NCBI RefSeq assembly: GCF_030818655.1
Contig: NZ_JAUTAN010000001.1
Location: 744,001 to 808,000, forward strand
DNA length: 64,000 nt
Source: Nocardioides zeae
GTDB taxonomy: Bacteria; Actinomycetota; Actinomycetes; Propionibacteriales; Nocardioidaceae
Reading direction: 5' to 3'
Under the pieces are notes generated by a model that saw nothing but the letters and a program-made list of their open reading frames with translations, searched no databases and was not told the DNA's origin. Below are positions 18,596 to 27,884 of this stretch, piece after piece. Each line of letters opens with the position of its first letter. Within the stretch, counting starts at the first letter, position 1. The position numbers and the translations under genes are program-made.

Positions 18596-21091
18596 GTGGT
18601 CGGGCCCGGTCACGGCACGCGCCCCTGCGAGGCGGACGCCCCGGAGGAGACGCCGTCCGCGGACCTCCGCATGCCCGTGCTCGGGGCGGCGACCTGGGTG
18701 GGCGCCCTGGTCGGGGTGCTGGTCCCGCTGCGGGCGATCCCGGTCGCGGTGCTCGCGCTGCTCGCCGTCCTGGGCGTCGCGGCGCGGCTCCTCGACCGCG
18801 GGGTCGGACGCCGGCTCCGCGCCGCCGGTCTCCCCGGTGCTGGCCCCGGTGCTGGCCCCGGTGCTGGCCCCGGTGCTGGCCCCGGCACCGGCCAGGTGGT
18901 CCGGACGGCCCTCGCCGCCGGCCTCCTGCTGGCGGCCGCCGCCGGTGTCGCGACCGTGCACCGCGTCGGCACGACGACCGGGCCGGTGTCGGCGCTGGCC
19001 GAGGAGCGGGCGTCCGTGCGGGGCGAGCTGGTCGTGACGGGGGATCCGCGGGAGCGCAGCGGTCCGTTCTCGGACTACGTCGTGGTGCGCGGCCGCCTCG
19101 CCGTGGTGGAGGGGAGGGGGCGGGCCTGGGAGGTGCGGTCTCCCGTGCTGGTCGTGGCGCCCACCGACTGGGTCGACGTGCCCCTCGGGTCGCGGCTCGC
19201 GGTCTCCGGCCGCCTCGTGCCCGCCGAGGGCAGCGACCTGGCGGCGGTGCTCCGGGCGCGCGCCGACCCCGAAGTGCTCAAAGCCCCGGACGTGTGGTGG
19301 CGCGGCGCCGCCGCGGTCCGGGCCGCGTTGCGCGAGAGCGTCGACCACCGCCCGCCCGACCAGGCCGTGCTCGTGCCCTCCCTCGTGGTCGGGGACGACG
19401 CCGGTCTCGACCCGCGGCTGGCGGAGGACTTCGCCACGACCGGCCTCACCCACCTGCTCGCGGTGTCGGGGACCAACCTCACCCTCATCACGGCGTTCCT
19501 GCTGGTGCTGGCGCAGCAGGCCGGGGTGCGCGGGCGGGGCCGCGTGGTGGTCGCCGTCGTCGGCATCGTCGGGTTCGTCCTGCTCGCCCGCACGGAGCCG
19601 AGCGTCGTGCGGGCGGCCGCGATGGGCACGGTCGCCCTCCTCGGGATGGGACGCAACGGCCTGCGGCGCGGCACCCGCAGCCTGGGCGTCGCGGTCACGG
19701 TCCTCCTGCTCCTCCAGCCCTGGCTGGCCACCACCGTCGGCTTCGCCCTGTCCGTGCTCGCGACGGCCGGCATCCTGCTGCTGGCCCCGGCCTGGCGCGA
19801 CGCCCTCGCGCGCTGGATGCCCCGGTGGCTGGCCGAGGCCATCGCCGTACCGGCCGCGGCGCAGCTCGCCTGCACCCCCGTCGTGGCCGGGATCTCCGGG
19901 GAGGTCAGCATCGTCGCGGTCCTCGCCAACATGCTCGTCGCGCCGGTCGTCGGGCCGGCCACGGTGCTGGGCCTCGCGGGCGGGCTCGTGGGCCTCGTGT
20001 GGACTCCGCCGTCGCGGATCCCCGGCACGGTCGCCGCCTGGTGCGTCGGCTGGATCATCGCGGTCGCACGGTGGGGCGCGGCGCTGCCGCTCGCCTCCGT
20101 CGGGTGGGGCCGGTCCGCGGTCGCCCTGGGGGCGCTCACGGTCCTGTGCCTCGCGGCGGTGCCGCTCGCGCCGCGGTTCCTCGCCCGGCCGCGGCTGGTG
20201 CTCCTGGGCTGCGCCCTCACCGCGGTGGTCGTGCTGGTGCGGCCCCCGACCCCGGGGTGGCCGCCGGAGCGCTGGGCGGTGGTGGCCTGCGACGTCGGCC
20301 AGGGCGACGCGCTCGTGCTGCGGGCCGGCCCGGCATCCGCCGTGGTCGTCGACACCGGCCCCGAACCGGGGCCCGTCGACCGCTGCCTCGACCGGCTGGG
20401 CGTCGACCAGGTGGCGCTCCTCGTGCTGACCCACTTCCACGACGACCACGCCGGCGCGGTCGAGGGCGTGCTCGACGGCCGCGCTGTCGACGCCATCGAC
20501 GTGAGCCCGCTCGACGAGCCGGCGACGACGGCCGCGGCGGTCCGGGACCTGGCCGCCGCGCGGGGCATCCCGGTGACGGTCCCCGCCCACGGCAGCGTGC
20601 GGCAGGTGGGCGACGTGCGCCTCGAGGTGCTCGGCCCCGTGCCGGGCGCCGTCCGCCCCGCCCCGTCCGGCGCCGGCGGCGCCCGTCAGCGCGACGGGGA
20701 GGGCAGCGGAGCCAACGACGCCAGCCTGGTGCTGCTGGCCGAGGTCGCCGGGGTGAGCGTCCTCCTCACCGGGGACGTCGAGCCGCCGGCGCAGCGCACG
20801 CTGCTGCGCACGGTCGCGGCGCGGCCCGGCGGCCTCGACGTCGACGTGCTCAAGGTGCCCCACCACGGCAGCCGCCACCAAGTGCACGAGCTGCTGGCCG
20901 CCGTCACGGCCGAGGTCGCGCTGGTCTCTGTCGGCGCCGACAACACCTACGGCCACCCTGATCCCGACCTGCTCCACGCCCTCGAGGCGGGGGGCACCCG
21001 GGTGCTCCGCACCGACCTCGCGGGCGACCTCGTCGTGACCCGGCCGGTCCGCACCGACGGTCCGATCGGCGTCGTCACCGGACGGGGGTGA
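18596..21091 (+). CDS. comEC: competence protein ComEC/Rec2 (DNA channel)
   Basis: 831-residue polytopic membrane protein that forms the single-strand DNA uptake channel. The N-terminal part has hydrophobic segments and an OB-like soluble region. The Competence domain carries TTGLTHLLAVSGTNLTLI and about eight transmembrane helices. The C-terminal metallo-beta-lactamase-like domain has HFHDDHAGAV and HHGSRH, the metal-binding histidines being retained, so it may be an active nuclease. GTG start one base after comEA. Near residues 80-98 it contains a (GAGP)n run encoded by a 12-bp tandem repeat. Confidence 0.93.
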   Translation: MVGPGHGTRPCEADAPEETPSADLRMPVLGAATWVGALVGVLVPLRAIPVAVLALLAVLGVAARLLDRGVGRRLRAAGLPGAGPGAGPGAGPGAGPGTGQVVRTALAAGLLLAAAAGVATVHRVGTTTGPVSALAEERASVRGELVVTGDPRERSGPFSDYVVVRGRLAVVEGRGRAWEVRSPVLVVAPTDWVDVPLGSRLAVSGRLVPAEGSDLAAVLRARADPEVLKAPDVWWRGAAAVRAALRESVDHRPPDQAVLVPSLVVGDDAGLDPRLAEDFATTGLTHLLAVSGTNLTLITAFLLVLAQQAGVRGRGRVVVAVVGIVGFVLLARTEPSVVRAAAMGTVALLGMGRNGLRRGTRSLGVAVTVLLLLQPWLATTVGFALSVLATAGILLLAPAWRDALARWMPRWLAEAIAVPAAAQLACTPVVAGISGEVSIVAVLANMLVAPVVGPATVLGLAGGLVGLVWTPPSRIPGTVAAWCVGWIIAVARWGAALPLASVGWGRSAVALGALTVLCLAAVPLAPRFLARPRLVLLGCALTAVVVLVRPPTPGWPPERWAVVACDVGQGDALVLRAGPASAVVVDTGPEPGPVDRCLDRLGVDQVALLVLTHFHDDHAGAVEGVLDGRAVDAIDVSPLDEPATTAAAVRDLAAARGIPVTVPAHGSVRQVGDVRLEVLGPVPGAVRPAPSGAGGARQRDGEGSGANDASLVLLAEVAGVSVLLTGDVEPPAQRTLLRTVAARPGGLDVDVLKVPHHGSRHQVHELLAAVTAEVALVSVGADNTYGHPDPDLLHALEAGGTRVLRTDLAGDLVVTRPVRTDGPIGVVTGRG
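18832..18891 (+). repeat. 12-bp tandem repeat inside comEC
   Basis: Four perfect copies of CCCCGGTGCTGG (18832-18879) and a fifth degenerate copy encode a Gly-Ala-Gly-Pro run in the linker after the first hydrophobic segments of ComEC. The unit is a multiple of three, so copy-number change would keep the frame. Confidence 0.9.
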
Positions 21092-21134
21092 GGTCGCTCC
21101 AGGGGTGTCGGTCGCCTGTGACAGGCTGCCTCCC

Positions 21135-22151
21135 ATGCCGCCGCGCTCCCGCTCCTCCGCGCCCGCCGCTCCGCGTCCGCCGTCGCCGGCGGACGTGCTC
21201 GGCCGGGTGACGCTGGTGACGGGCAAGGAGGAATACCTCAACGAGCGCACCGTCGTCGGCGTGCGGGCCGCGGTGCGGCAGCACGACGCGGAGGCCGAGT
21301 TCTCGGAGGCCGCGGCGGGCGAGCTGACGATGGCCACGCTGGGGGAGATGGCGGCGCCGTCGTTGTTCTCGACGACGCGGTGCGTCGTCGTCCGCGCGCT
21401 GGAGAACCTGCCGGAGGATTCGGTCGCGGGGCTGCTGGACTACGCCACGGCCCCGGCGGAGGACGTCGCGCTCGTCCTCGTCCACGGCGGCGGGCAGAAG
21501 GGCACCGGCACGCTGGCGAAGCTGCGCAAGGTCGGCACCGTGACCGAGGTGAAGTCCGCGGAGCTGAAGGCCCACGAGCTGCCCCGCTTCGTCGCCTCCG
21601 AGGTGCGGGCGGCGGGCGGCTCCATCGACGAGGAGGCGGCCGAGGTGCTCGTGCAGGCGGTCGGCAACGACCTGCGCTCGCTGGCTGCCGCCGCCGACCA
21701 GCTCGTCAGCGACTTCACCGGCCGTCGGATCGGCACGGCGGAGGTGGGGCGGTACTTCGGGGGCCGCGCCGAGGCGACCTCCTTCGCGGTGGCCGACCAC
21801 GCGTTCTTCGGTCGGCGGGCCCGCGCGCTCGAGGAGCTGCGGTGGGCGCTCGACACCGGCACGGCCGCGGTGCTCGTCACCTCGGCGTTCGCGAGCAGCG
21901 CCCGCGGCCTGGCCCGCTTCGTGTCGGCTCCGCGCGGCATGCGGGAGGCCGACCTGGCGCGCGAGGTCGGCGTGCCCCCGTGGAAGCTGCGCACGCTGCG
22001 CGACCAGTCCCGGGGCTGGGACGACCAGGCCTTGCGCGAGGCCATCCGCGCCGTCGCACGCGCCGACTCCGAGGTGAAGGGCGCGGGCGGCGACGTGGCC
22101 TACTCCCTCGAGCGCCTCGTGCTCACGATCGCCGGCCTGCGCGGGCGCTGA
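21135..22151 (+). CDS. holA: DNA polymerase III delta subunit
   Basis: 338-residue clamp-loader subunit that opens the beta clamp. The pattern fits HolA: VTLVTGKEEYLNERTV at the N-terminus, ATLGEMAAPSLFSTTRCVVVRALE in domain I, then LKAHELPRFV and the conserved VGNDLRSLAAAADQL, and the C-terminal collar domain ending AYSLERLVLTIAG. The ATG at 21135 was preferred to one at 21105 because the protein then begins close to the family start. A CAGGCT hexamer lies 7 nt before it. Lies directly after comEC as in most actinobacteria. Confidence 0.92.
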   Translation: MPPRSRSSAPAAPRPPSPADVLGRVTLVTGKEEYLNERTVVGVRAAVRQHDAEAEFSEAAAGELTMATLGEMAAPSLFSTTRCVVVRALENLPEDSVAGLLDYATAPAEDVALVLVHGGGQKGTGTLAKLRKVGTVTEVKSAELKAHELPRFVASEVRAAGGSIDEEAAEVLVQAVGNDLRSLAAAADQLVSDFTGRRIGTAEVGRYFGGRAEATSFAVADHAFFGRRARALEELRWALDTGTAAVLVTSAFASSARGLARFVSAPRGMREADLAREVGVPPWKLRTLRDQSRGWDDQALREAIRAVARADSEVKGAGGDVAYSLERLVLTIAGLRGR

Positions 22152-22191
22152 GCGCCCTCACCCGGGCCGGGAACGTCCCCGGACACGCCGA

Positions 22192-22223
22192 AGGGCGCCG
22201 ACTCCCGGGGGAGTCGGCGCCCT
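22192..22223. terminator. bidirectional terminator between holA and rpsT
   Basis: A perfect 15-bp inverted repeat (22192-22206 with 22209-22223, starting AGGGCGCCGACTCCC) separated by two bases lies between the convergent ends of holA and rpsT. There is no T-run, as is usual for GC-rich actinobacterial terminators. Confidence 0.8.
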
Positions 22224-22251
22224 GCGCGTACGACGGGGGGTGTGCCTGGCG

Positions 22252-22512
22252 TCAGAGCGACGCGGCGCGCTTGGCGATCGCGGACTTGCGGTTCGCGGCC
22301 TGGTTCTTGTGGATGACGCCCTTGGAGGCGGCCTTGTCCAGCTTCTTGGCGGCGTCGCGGCCGAGCTCGACCGCCTTCTCCTTCTCGCCGGCCTCGGCGG
22401 CCTCGCGGAACTTGCGCACGGCGGTCTTCAGGCCGGTCTTGACCGACTTGTTGCGCTCGTGACGCAGCTCGTTCTGGCGGTTGCGCTTGATCTGGGACTT
22501 GATGTTTGCCAT
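22252..22512 (-). CDS. rpsT: 30S ribosomal protein S20
   Basis: 86-residue, Lys/Arg-rich, helical ribosomal protein that binds 16S rRNA near the 5' domain. Begins [15 protein letters not shown] and has the conserved [17 protein letters not shown] end. Length is normal. Encoded convergently to holA with a strong terminator between. Own transcription unit; conserved position between holA and lepA. Confidence 0.97.
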   Translation of the reverse strand: MANIKSQIKRNRQNELRHERNKSVKTGLKTAVRKFREAAEAGEKEKAVELGRDAAKKLDKAASKGVIHKNQAANRKSAIAKRAASL

Positions 22513-22618
22513 CTGGTGGTTCTCTGCCTTCGTCGCTCGTCAGTCGGGTCGTCGTACGGTGGCGTTCGATGCACGCCACCACGAGGGCAGGCAGCATCCA
22601 GACACGCGAGGAGTCACG

Positions 22619-23059
22619 CTACCAAGGGCCGCGTGTGCCCGTCGAATTGGGATCGGCCCGCAGCAGCCGGTCGACGGCGTCCAGCTCGGCGAGGTACTCG
22701 TCGGCGGCGAAGGTGTAGCCGAACCCGCCGTAGTCCCAATCACGGAACCCGTGGCGGACGTCGGACCAGCGCACCTCGCGTGGTCCGACCGTGATGCGCA
22801 CGAGGAGCGGCCAGCAGCCGGCGCTGCCGCACGTGCAGCCCAGCACCTCGCGCTCGGCCCCGTCGGTCGCGAGGTACGCCGTCACGTCGCGATCCGGGAC
22901 CTCGTGGAGGCCCAGGTCCGCGTAGTCGCCCGCAAGGGAGCGGTCGGGGTGGTCGATGATCCGCCGCTCCACCCCGGCCACGTCCTGCACCAGCGGCCGT
23001 CCGTCGACGGTGACCCGCAGCGTTCCGTCCTCGAGGTGGAGACCGAGCCGCGTGATCAC
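22619..23059 (-). CDS. conserved hypothetical protein with a CxCxxxxC motif
   Basis: 146-residue soluble protein I cannot assign. It begins [23 protein letters not shown], contains a Cys cluster [16 protein letters not shown] that could bind a metal, and ends in an aromatic-rich [20 protein letters not shown] segment. Coding character is good and the start GTG at 23059 has a CATGCT hexamer 6 nt upstream. It is divergent from lepA (60 bp between starts). Similar small proteins with this Cys motif occur as uncharacterised actinobacterial proteins; that recollection is not checked. Confidence 0.65.
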   Translation of the reverse strand: MITRLGLHLEDGTLRVTVDGRPLVQDVAGVERRIIDHPDRSLAGDYADLGLHEVPDRDVTAYLATDGAEREVLGCTCGSAGCWPLLVRITVGPREVRWSDVRHGFRDWDYGGFGYTFAADEYLAELDAVDRLLRADPNSTGTRGPW

Positions 23060-23119
23060 GGCGCGAGCATGCCACCCGCGGGTTCGGTGCGCGTCCCGAC
23101 CTCGTGGGAGAATCTGCCG

Positions 23120-25009
<1,890 letters not shown>

Positions 25010-25025
25010 CCCCCTCCGGCACGCC

Positions 25026-25552
25026 TCAGGCCGCGGTCCACCCCGGGTCGCGGCCGAGGCGGCCGAGCAGCCGCTCGCCGGGGCTCGCGCCGTCCGGCAC
25101 GGCCACCGCCGCGCCGCAGATGCCCTCGGCGTACAACGCGTCGCCCCACCCGTCCGCCGTCGCGTCGTGCGCGACCGCGTCCGCGTCGGAGATGTCGTAG
25201 GCCTGGCCCGTGGCCCGGGCGACGTCCCAGCCGTGGACGAGCAGGTCCCACGTGGAGGAAAGTCGCGCAGGGTGGCGCCGATCGTCGTGGGCCCGAAGAA
25301 CCCGTCGTAGGTGCGGTCCAGCACGTCGTCCGTGAGCACGTCGGCCGTCGCGGCGACGTGCGCGCGCCACGCGGCGGCGACGTCGCCCTGCGGTCCCTCG
25401 CCCAGGTCGGGGGAGTCCCAGCGCCCGTCGCCGCCGTCGAGCACGCCGGCGAACCGCGCGGCCCGCGCCAGGTAGTCGGCCCGGATCGCGGCGGGCGTGG
25501 TGGGTCCCGGCGTGGTGGGTGCGGGCGTGGTGGGTGCGGTGGTCTCGGTCAT
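25026..25552 (-). pseudogene. TIGR03086-family (mycothiol-dependent-enzyme-like) protein, frameshifted
   Basis: DinB/maleylpyruvate-isomerase-like fold protein of the TIGR03086 type, read in two frames. From ATG 25552 it runs MTETTAPTTPAP... to FFGPTTIGATLRDF. The typical continuation STWDLLVHGWDVARATGQ and the C-terminus ERLLGRLGRDPGW are in another frame from about 25258. An indel at about 25255-25262 breaks the gene. The conserved H-G-W-D metal-site region is present. Starts 7 nt after a TAGCGT -10 element (25560-25565), divergent from the small AraC-type gene. Sequencing error not excluded. Confidence 0.7.
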
Positions 25553-25559
25553 GGGCCGC

Positions 25560-25596
25560 ACGCTAGGCCGGGCCGCAGCCGCCCGCTTGTGACAAT
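25560..25596. promoter_or_regulatory. divergent pair of -10 elements
   Basis: On the minus strand TAGCGT (25560-25565) sits 7 nt before the TIGR03086 ATG. On the plus strand GACAAT (25591-25596) sits 7 nt before the GTG at 25604. The two transcripts would both be leaderless and the polymerase sites almost abut, so the encoded HTH protein could repress both. Inference. Confidence 0.5.
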
Positions 25597-25603
25597 CGGA
25601 CAC

Positions 25604-25975
25604 GTGGCGGGAGACGGGGACGCACAGCCGGTCCAGGAGCTCGAGCCGGGCCTGCTGGTCAACCACCTCGTCGCCTGGCTCCGCGAGCACCCGGAGGTCA
25701 CCCGCGTCGGCGACGTGGCGGACGCCGTCGGGCTGGGGGAGCGTGCGCTCCACCGCCTCACCACCGACCGGCTCGGGCTCTCCCCGAAGTGGCTCGTGCA
25801 GCGGCGCCGGCTCCACGACGCGGTGCTCGCGCTCAAGGCGGGGACGCGGTCGCTCGCCGGTCTCGCCGCGGAGCTGGGCTACACCGACCAGGCGCACTTC
25901 ACCCGCGACTTCCGCACCGTCACGGGCACGACCCCGGGCGCCTCCCTGGCGGACCAACCGCGAGGTGGCGCGTGA
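25604..25975 (+). CDS. small AraC-type helix-turn-helix protein
   Basis: 123 residues consisting almost only of an AraC-type DNA-binding domain: the first HTH about 30-55 (VGDVADAVGLGERALHRL), the second about 85-115 (LAGLAAELGYTDQAHFTRDFRTVTGTTPG). The usual effector domain is missing. The GTG at 25604 was chosen because a GACAAT hexamer lies 7 nt upstream; an in-frame GTG at 25589 is the alternative. Divergent to the TIGR03086 gene and overlapping the next gene by 4 bp (GTGA), so probably regulates this small neighbourhood. Confidence 0.78.
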   Translation: MAGDGDAQPVQELEPGLLVNHLVAWLREHPEVTRVGDVADAVGLGERALHRLTTDRLGLSPKWLVQRRRLHDAVLALKAGTRSLAGLAAELGYTDQAHFTRDFRTVTGTTPGASLADQPRGGA

Positions 25976-26877
25976 CCGGCTCCGTCGTCGTACCTCCGGG
26001 GCTCCTCGCCCAGGCTGCGCTCGGCGAGGACTGGGCGGACTGGCTCGCGCTGCTCCCGCGCCGCGTCGCGGACCTCCTCGACGCGTGGGAGCTCGTGGTC
26101 ACGGGGCCCGCGCTCCACGGGGCCGCCTCGCTCGTCGTGCCGGTCGCGGGACGCGCGCGCGGAGCGGAGACCGCCATGCTCAAGGTCGGGCTCCCCGACG
26201 AGGAGTCGGCCCACGAGCACCTCGCCCTCCAGCGGTGGGGTGGTCGGGGCGCCGTACGCCTCCTGCGGGCGGACCCCGGGCGCTCGGCACTGCTGCTCGA
26301 GCGGCTGGAGAGCGTCGACCTCACGGACGCCTGGGACGTGGAGGCCTGCGAGGTGGTGGGTGGGCTGTACGGCGCGCTCCACCGCCCCGCGACCCCGCAG
26401 CTGCGTCTCCTGACCGACCTGGTGGGTCGGCGGGTCGCCGACCTGGAGCGCGACGCCCGCCGGGTCCCGCTCCCGCGCCGGCTCGTCGACCAGGCCCTCG
26501 GCCTCGCACGCGACCTCGTGAGCGACCCCGCGAGCACGGGACGGATGGTGCACACCGACCTGCACTTCGCCCACGTGCTGCACGCCGCCGACCGGGGGTG
26601 GGTCGCGATCGCCCCGGAACCGGTGTCGGGTGACCCGCACTACGAGCCGGAGCCGATGCTCCGCCACCGCTTCGACGAGTACGGCGCGGTGCCCGGCGAC
26701 TCGGTGCGTGACGGCATCCGCCGCCGCTTCCACACGCTCGTCGACACGGCCGGCCTCGACGAGCACCGGGCGCGCGACTGGGTCGTCGTGCGGAGCGTGC
26801 TCGCCGCGCACCGGGGAGCCGACGACCGCGACCACGTGACGCGCTGCCTCACCATCGCCAAGGCCGTGCAGGACTGA
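25972..26877 (+). CDS. aminoglycoside/hydroxyurea phosphotransferase-like protein with degenerate active site
   Basis: 301 residues with the fold pattern of APH(6)/hydroxyurea kinases: N-lobe AMLKVGLPDEESAHEHLAL, a hinge LLLERLESVDL, and a catalytic loop HTDLHFAH at 194-201. The catalytic Asp196 is kept, but the Mg-binding Asn expected at position 201 is His. The Asp of the usual IDP motif is Ala214 (VAIAPEP). Both metal ligands being lost suggests a pseudokinase or altered chemistry. The gene overlaps the HTH gene by 4 bp. Antibiotic resistance should not be assumed. Confidence 0.75.
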   Translation: MTGSVVVPPGLLAQAALGEDWADWLALLPRRVADLLDAWELVVTGPALHGAASLVVPVAGRARGAETAMLKVGLPDEESAHEHLALQRWGGRGAVRLLRADPGRSALLLERLESVDLTDAWDVEACEVVGGLYGALHRPATPQLRLLTDLVGRRVADLERDARRVPLPRRLVDQALGLARDLVSDPASTGRMVHTDLHFAHVLHAADRGWVAIAPEPVSGDPHYEPEPMLRHRFDEYGAVPGDSVRDGIRRRFHTLVDTAGLDEHRARDWVVVRSVLAAHRGADDRDHVTRCLTIAKAVQD

Positions 26878-26895
26878 CGGACGGGACCCGGCAGG

Positions 26896-27213
26896 TCAGT
26901 CCTCCCCGAGCAGGGCCTGCAGGGCCGCCCGGTGCGCCCGGTAGGCCGTGCGCCCGGCGCGGGTCAGCTTGAACGACGTGCTCGCCCCACGTCCGCGGCC
27001 GGACTTGTGCACCGCGACGTACCCCGCCGCCTCGAGCGCGGACATCTGCTTCGACAGGTCGGAGTCGGCGATGCCGAGCCGTTCCTTGAGGAACTGGAAG
27101 GTCACCTGGTCGGCCGACGACAGCACCGCCATCGCGACGAGCCGCTTCGGGGCGTGGATGACAGGGTCGAGGTCGCCGAAACCGGAGCCGCTGGTGCGCT
27201 CCGCCTCGCTCAC
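26896..27213 (-). CDS. winged-helix transcriptional regulator
   Basis: 105-residue single-domain winged-helix regulator: HAPKRLVAMAVLSSADQVTFQFLKERL, then recognition helix region DSDLSKQMSALEAAGYV and a wing with SFKLTRAGRTAYRAHRAAL. This pattern is that of the short MarR/PadR-like actinobacterial family whose genes usually neighbour a membrane protein. GTG at 27213 overlaps the stop of the upstream membrane protein gene by 4 bp. It is likely autoregulatory through the repeated site at 27681-27718. Confidence 0.85.
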   Translation of the reverse strand: MSEAERTSGSGFGDLDPVIHAPKRLVAMAVLSSADQVTFQFLKERLGIADSDLSKQMSALEAAGYVAVHKSGRGRGASTSFKLTRAGRTAYRAHRAALQALLGED

Positions 27214-27692
27214 GCGAGCCGCTCCCGCACCGCCGCGGCCGCGCGCTCGTAGATGCGCTCGTAGGCCGCGAGGAACCCCCAGGCCACGACGGCCGTCACC
27301 GCGCCGGTGACCCACCACGGCACGAGGAGGGCCAGGCCGACGAGGGCGGCGGCCACGACGACGAACGCCAGGAAGTAGAGCCGGTAGACCCGACGGATCT
27401 CCGGCGGCTTCGGCCCGACGAGCCGGGGCAGGGCGCCGTGGTAGCGCTGGTGCCACGCCGAGTACGCCCCGACGAGGGCGGCCATGGGGATGACGATCGC
27501 GACGGTGACCAGAGCCCGCCACGTGCTGTCGATCTCGTCGGACCAGTGGAGGTCCTGGACGGCCGCCATCACGCCGAACCACAGCCCGAACGCCGGGGCG
27601 AACCACCGGGGTGAGGGCCGCTGGTCCACGTACGGCGCGGCCTCGGCGCGCTCGAGGTCGTGGAGCCGGGCCCGGACGTCATCGCTTTCCAT
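27210..27692 (-). CDS. membrane protein paired with winged-helix regulator
   Basis: 160-residue integral membrane protein with about four hydrophobic segments: WFAPAFGLWFGVMAAV (about 30-47), ALVTVAIVIPMAALVGAY (about 62-80), YFLAFVVVAAALVGLALLVPWWV (about 108-130) and VTAVVAWGFLAAY. No enzymatic motif recognised. First gene of a two-gene operon with the overlapping regulator. Its promoter fits well: TTGCAC, 17-nt spacer, TACGGT, 7 nt, ATG. Confidence 0.8.
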   Translation of the reverse strand: MESDDVRARLHDLERAEAAPYVDQRPSPRWFAPAFGLWFGVMAAVQDLHWSDEIDSTWRALVTVAIVIPMAALVGAYSAWHQRYHGALPRLVGPKPPEIRRVYRLYFLAFVVVAAALVGLALLVPWWVTGAVTAVVAWGFLAAYERIYERAAAAVRERLA

Positions 27693-27728
27693 GTCGGAAA
27701 CCGTAGCTATCGCTTTCCGCTTGTGCAA
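27681..27728 (-). promoter_or_regulatory. promoter with repeated operator candidate
   Basis: On the minus strand -35 TTGCAC (27723-27728) and -10 TACGGT (27700-27705) are separated by 17 nt, and the ATG at 27692 begins 7 nt after the -10, so the transcript is probably leaderless. The 10-mer ATCGCTTTCC occurs twice on the plus strand, at 27681-27690 (over the start codon) and 27709-27718 (in the spacer). That arrangement suits repression by the winged-helix regulator of the same operon. Confidence 0.65.
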
Positions 27729-27884
27729 GCTAGAAAGTGGCGGTCGGGTGGCCGGATCCGGCCGCAGTCCTGGACATTCCCCGCCGAGCGCTACCGCCGA
27801 GTAGGCAAAGTGATCTAGGTTACGGAGGCAACCCCCGAGGGCCCGCGACGTGGGCACGGACCCCGAGAAAGCAGGTAGACCGCA

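Noticed and set aside
18512..21337. 941-codon minus-strand frame opposite comEC
   Set aside because: His/Arg/Gly-rich shadow of comEC; no start signals or family pattern.
25972..26877. Aminoglycoside resistance gene
   Set aside because: Key Asn and Asp metal ligands are replaced, so resistance activity cannot be claimed.
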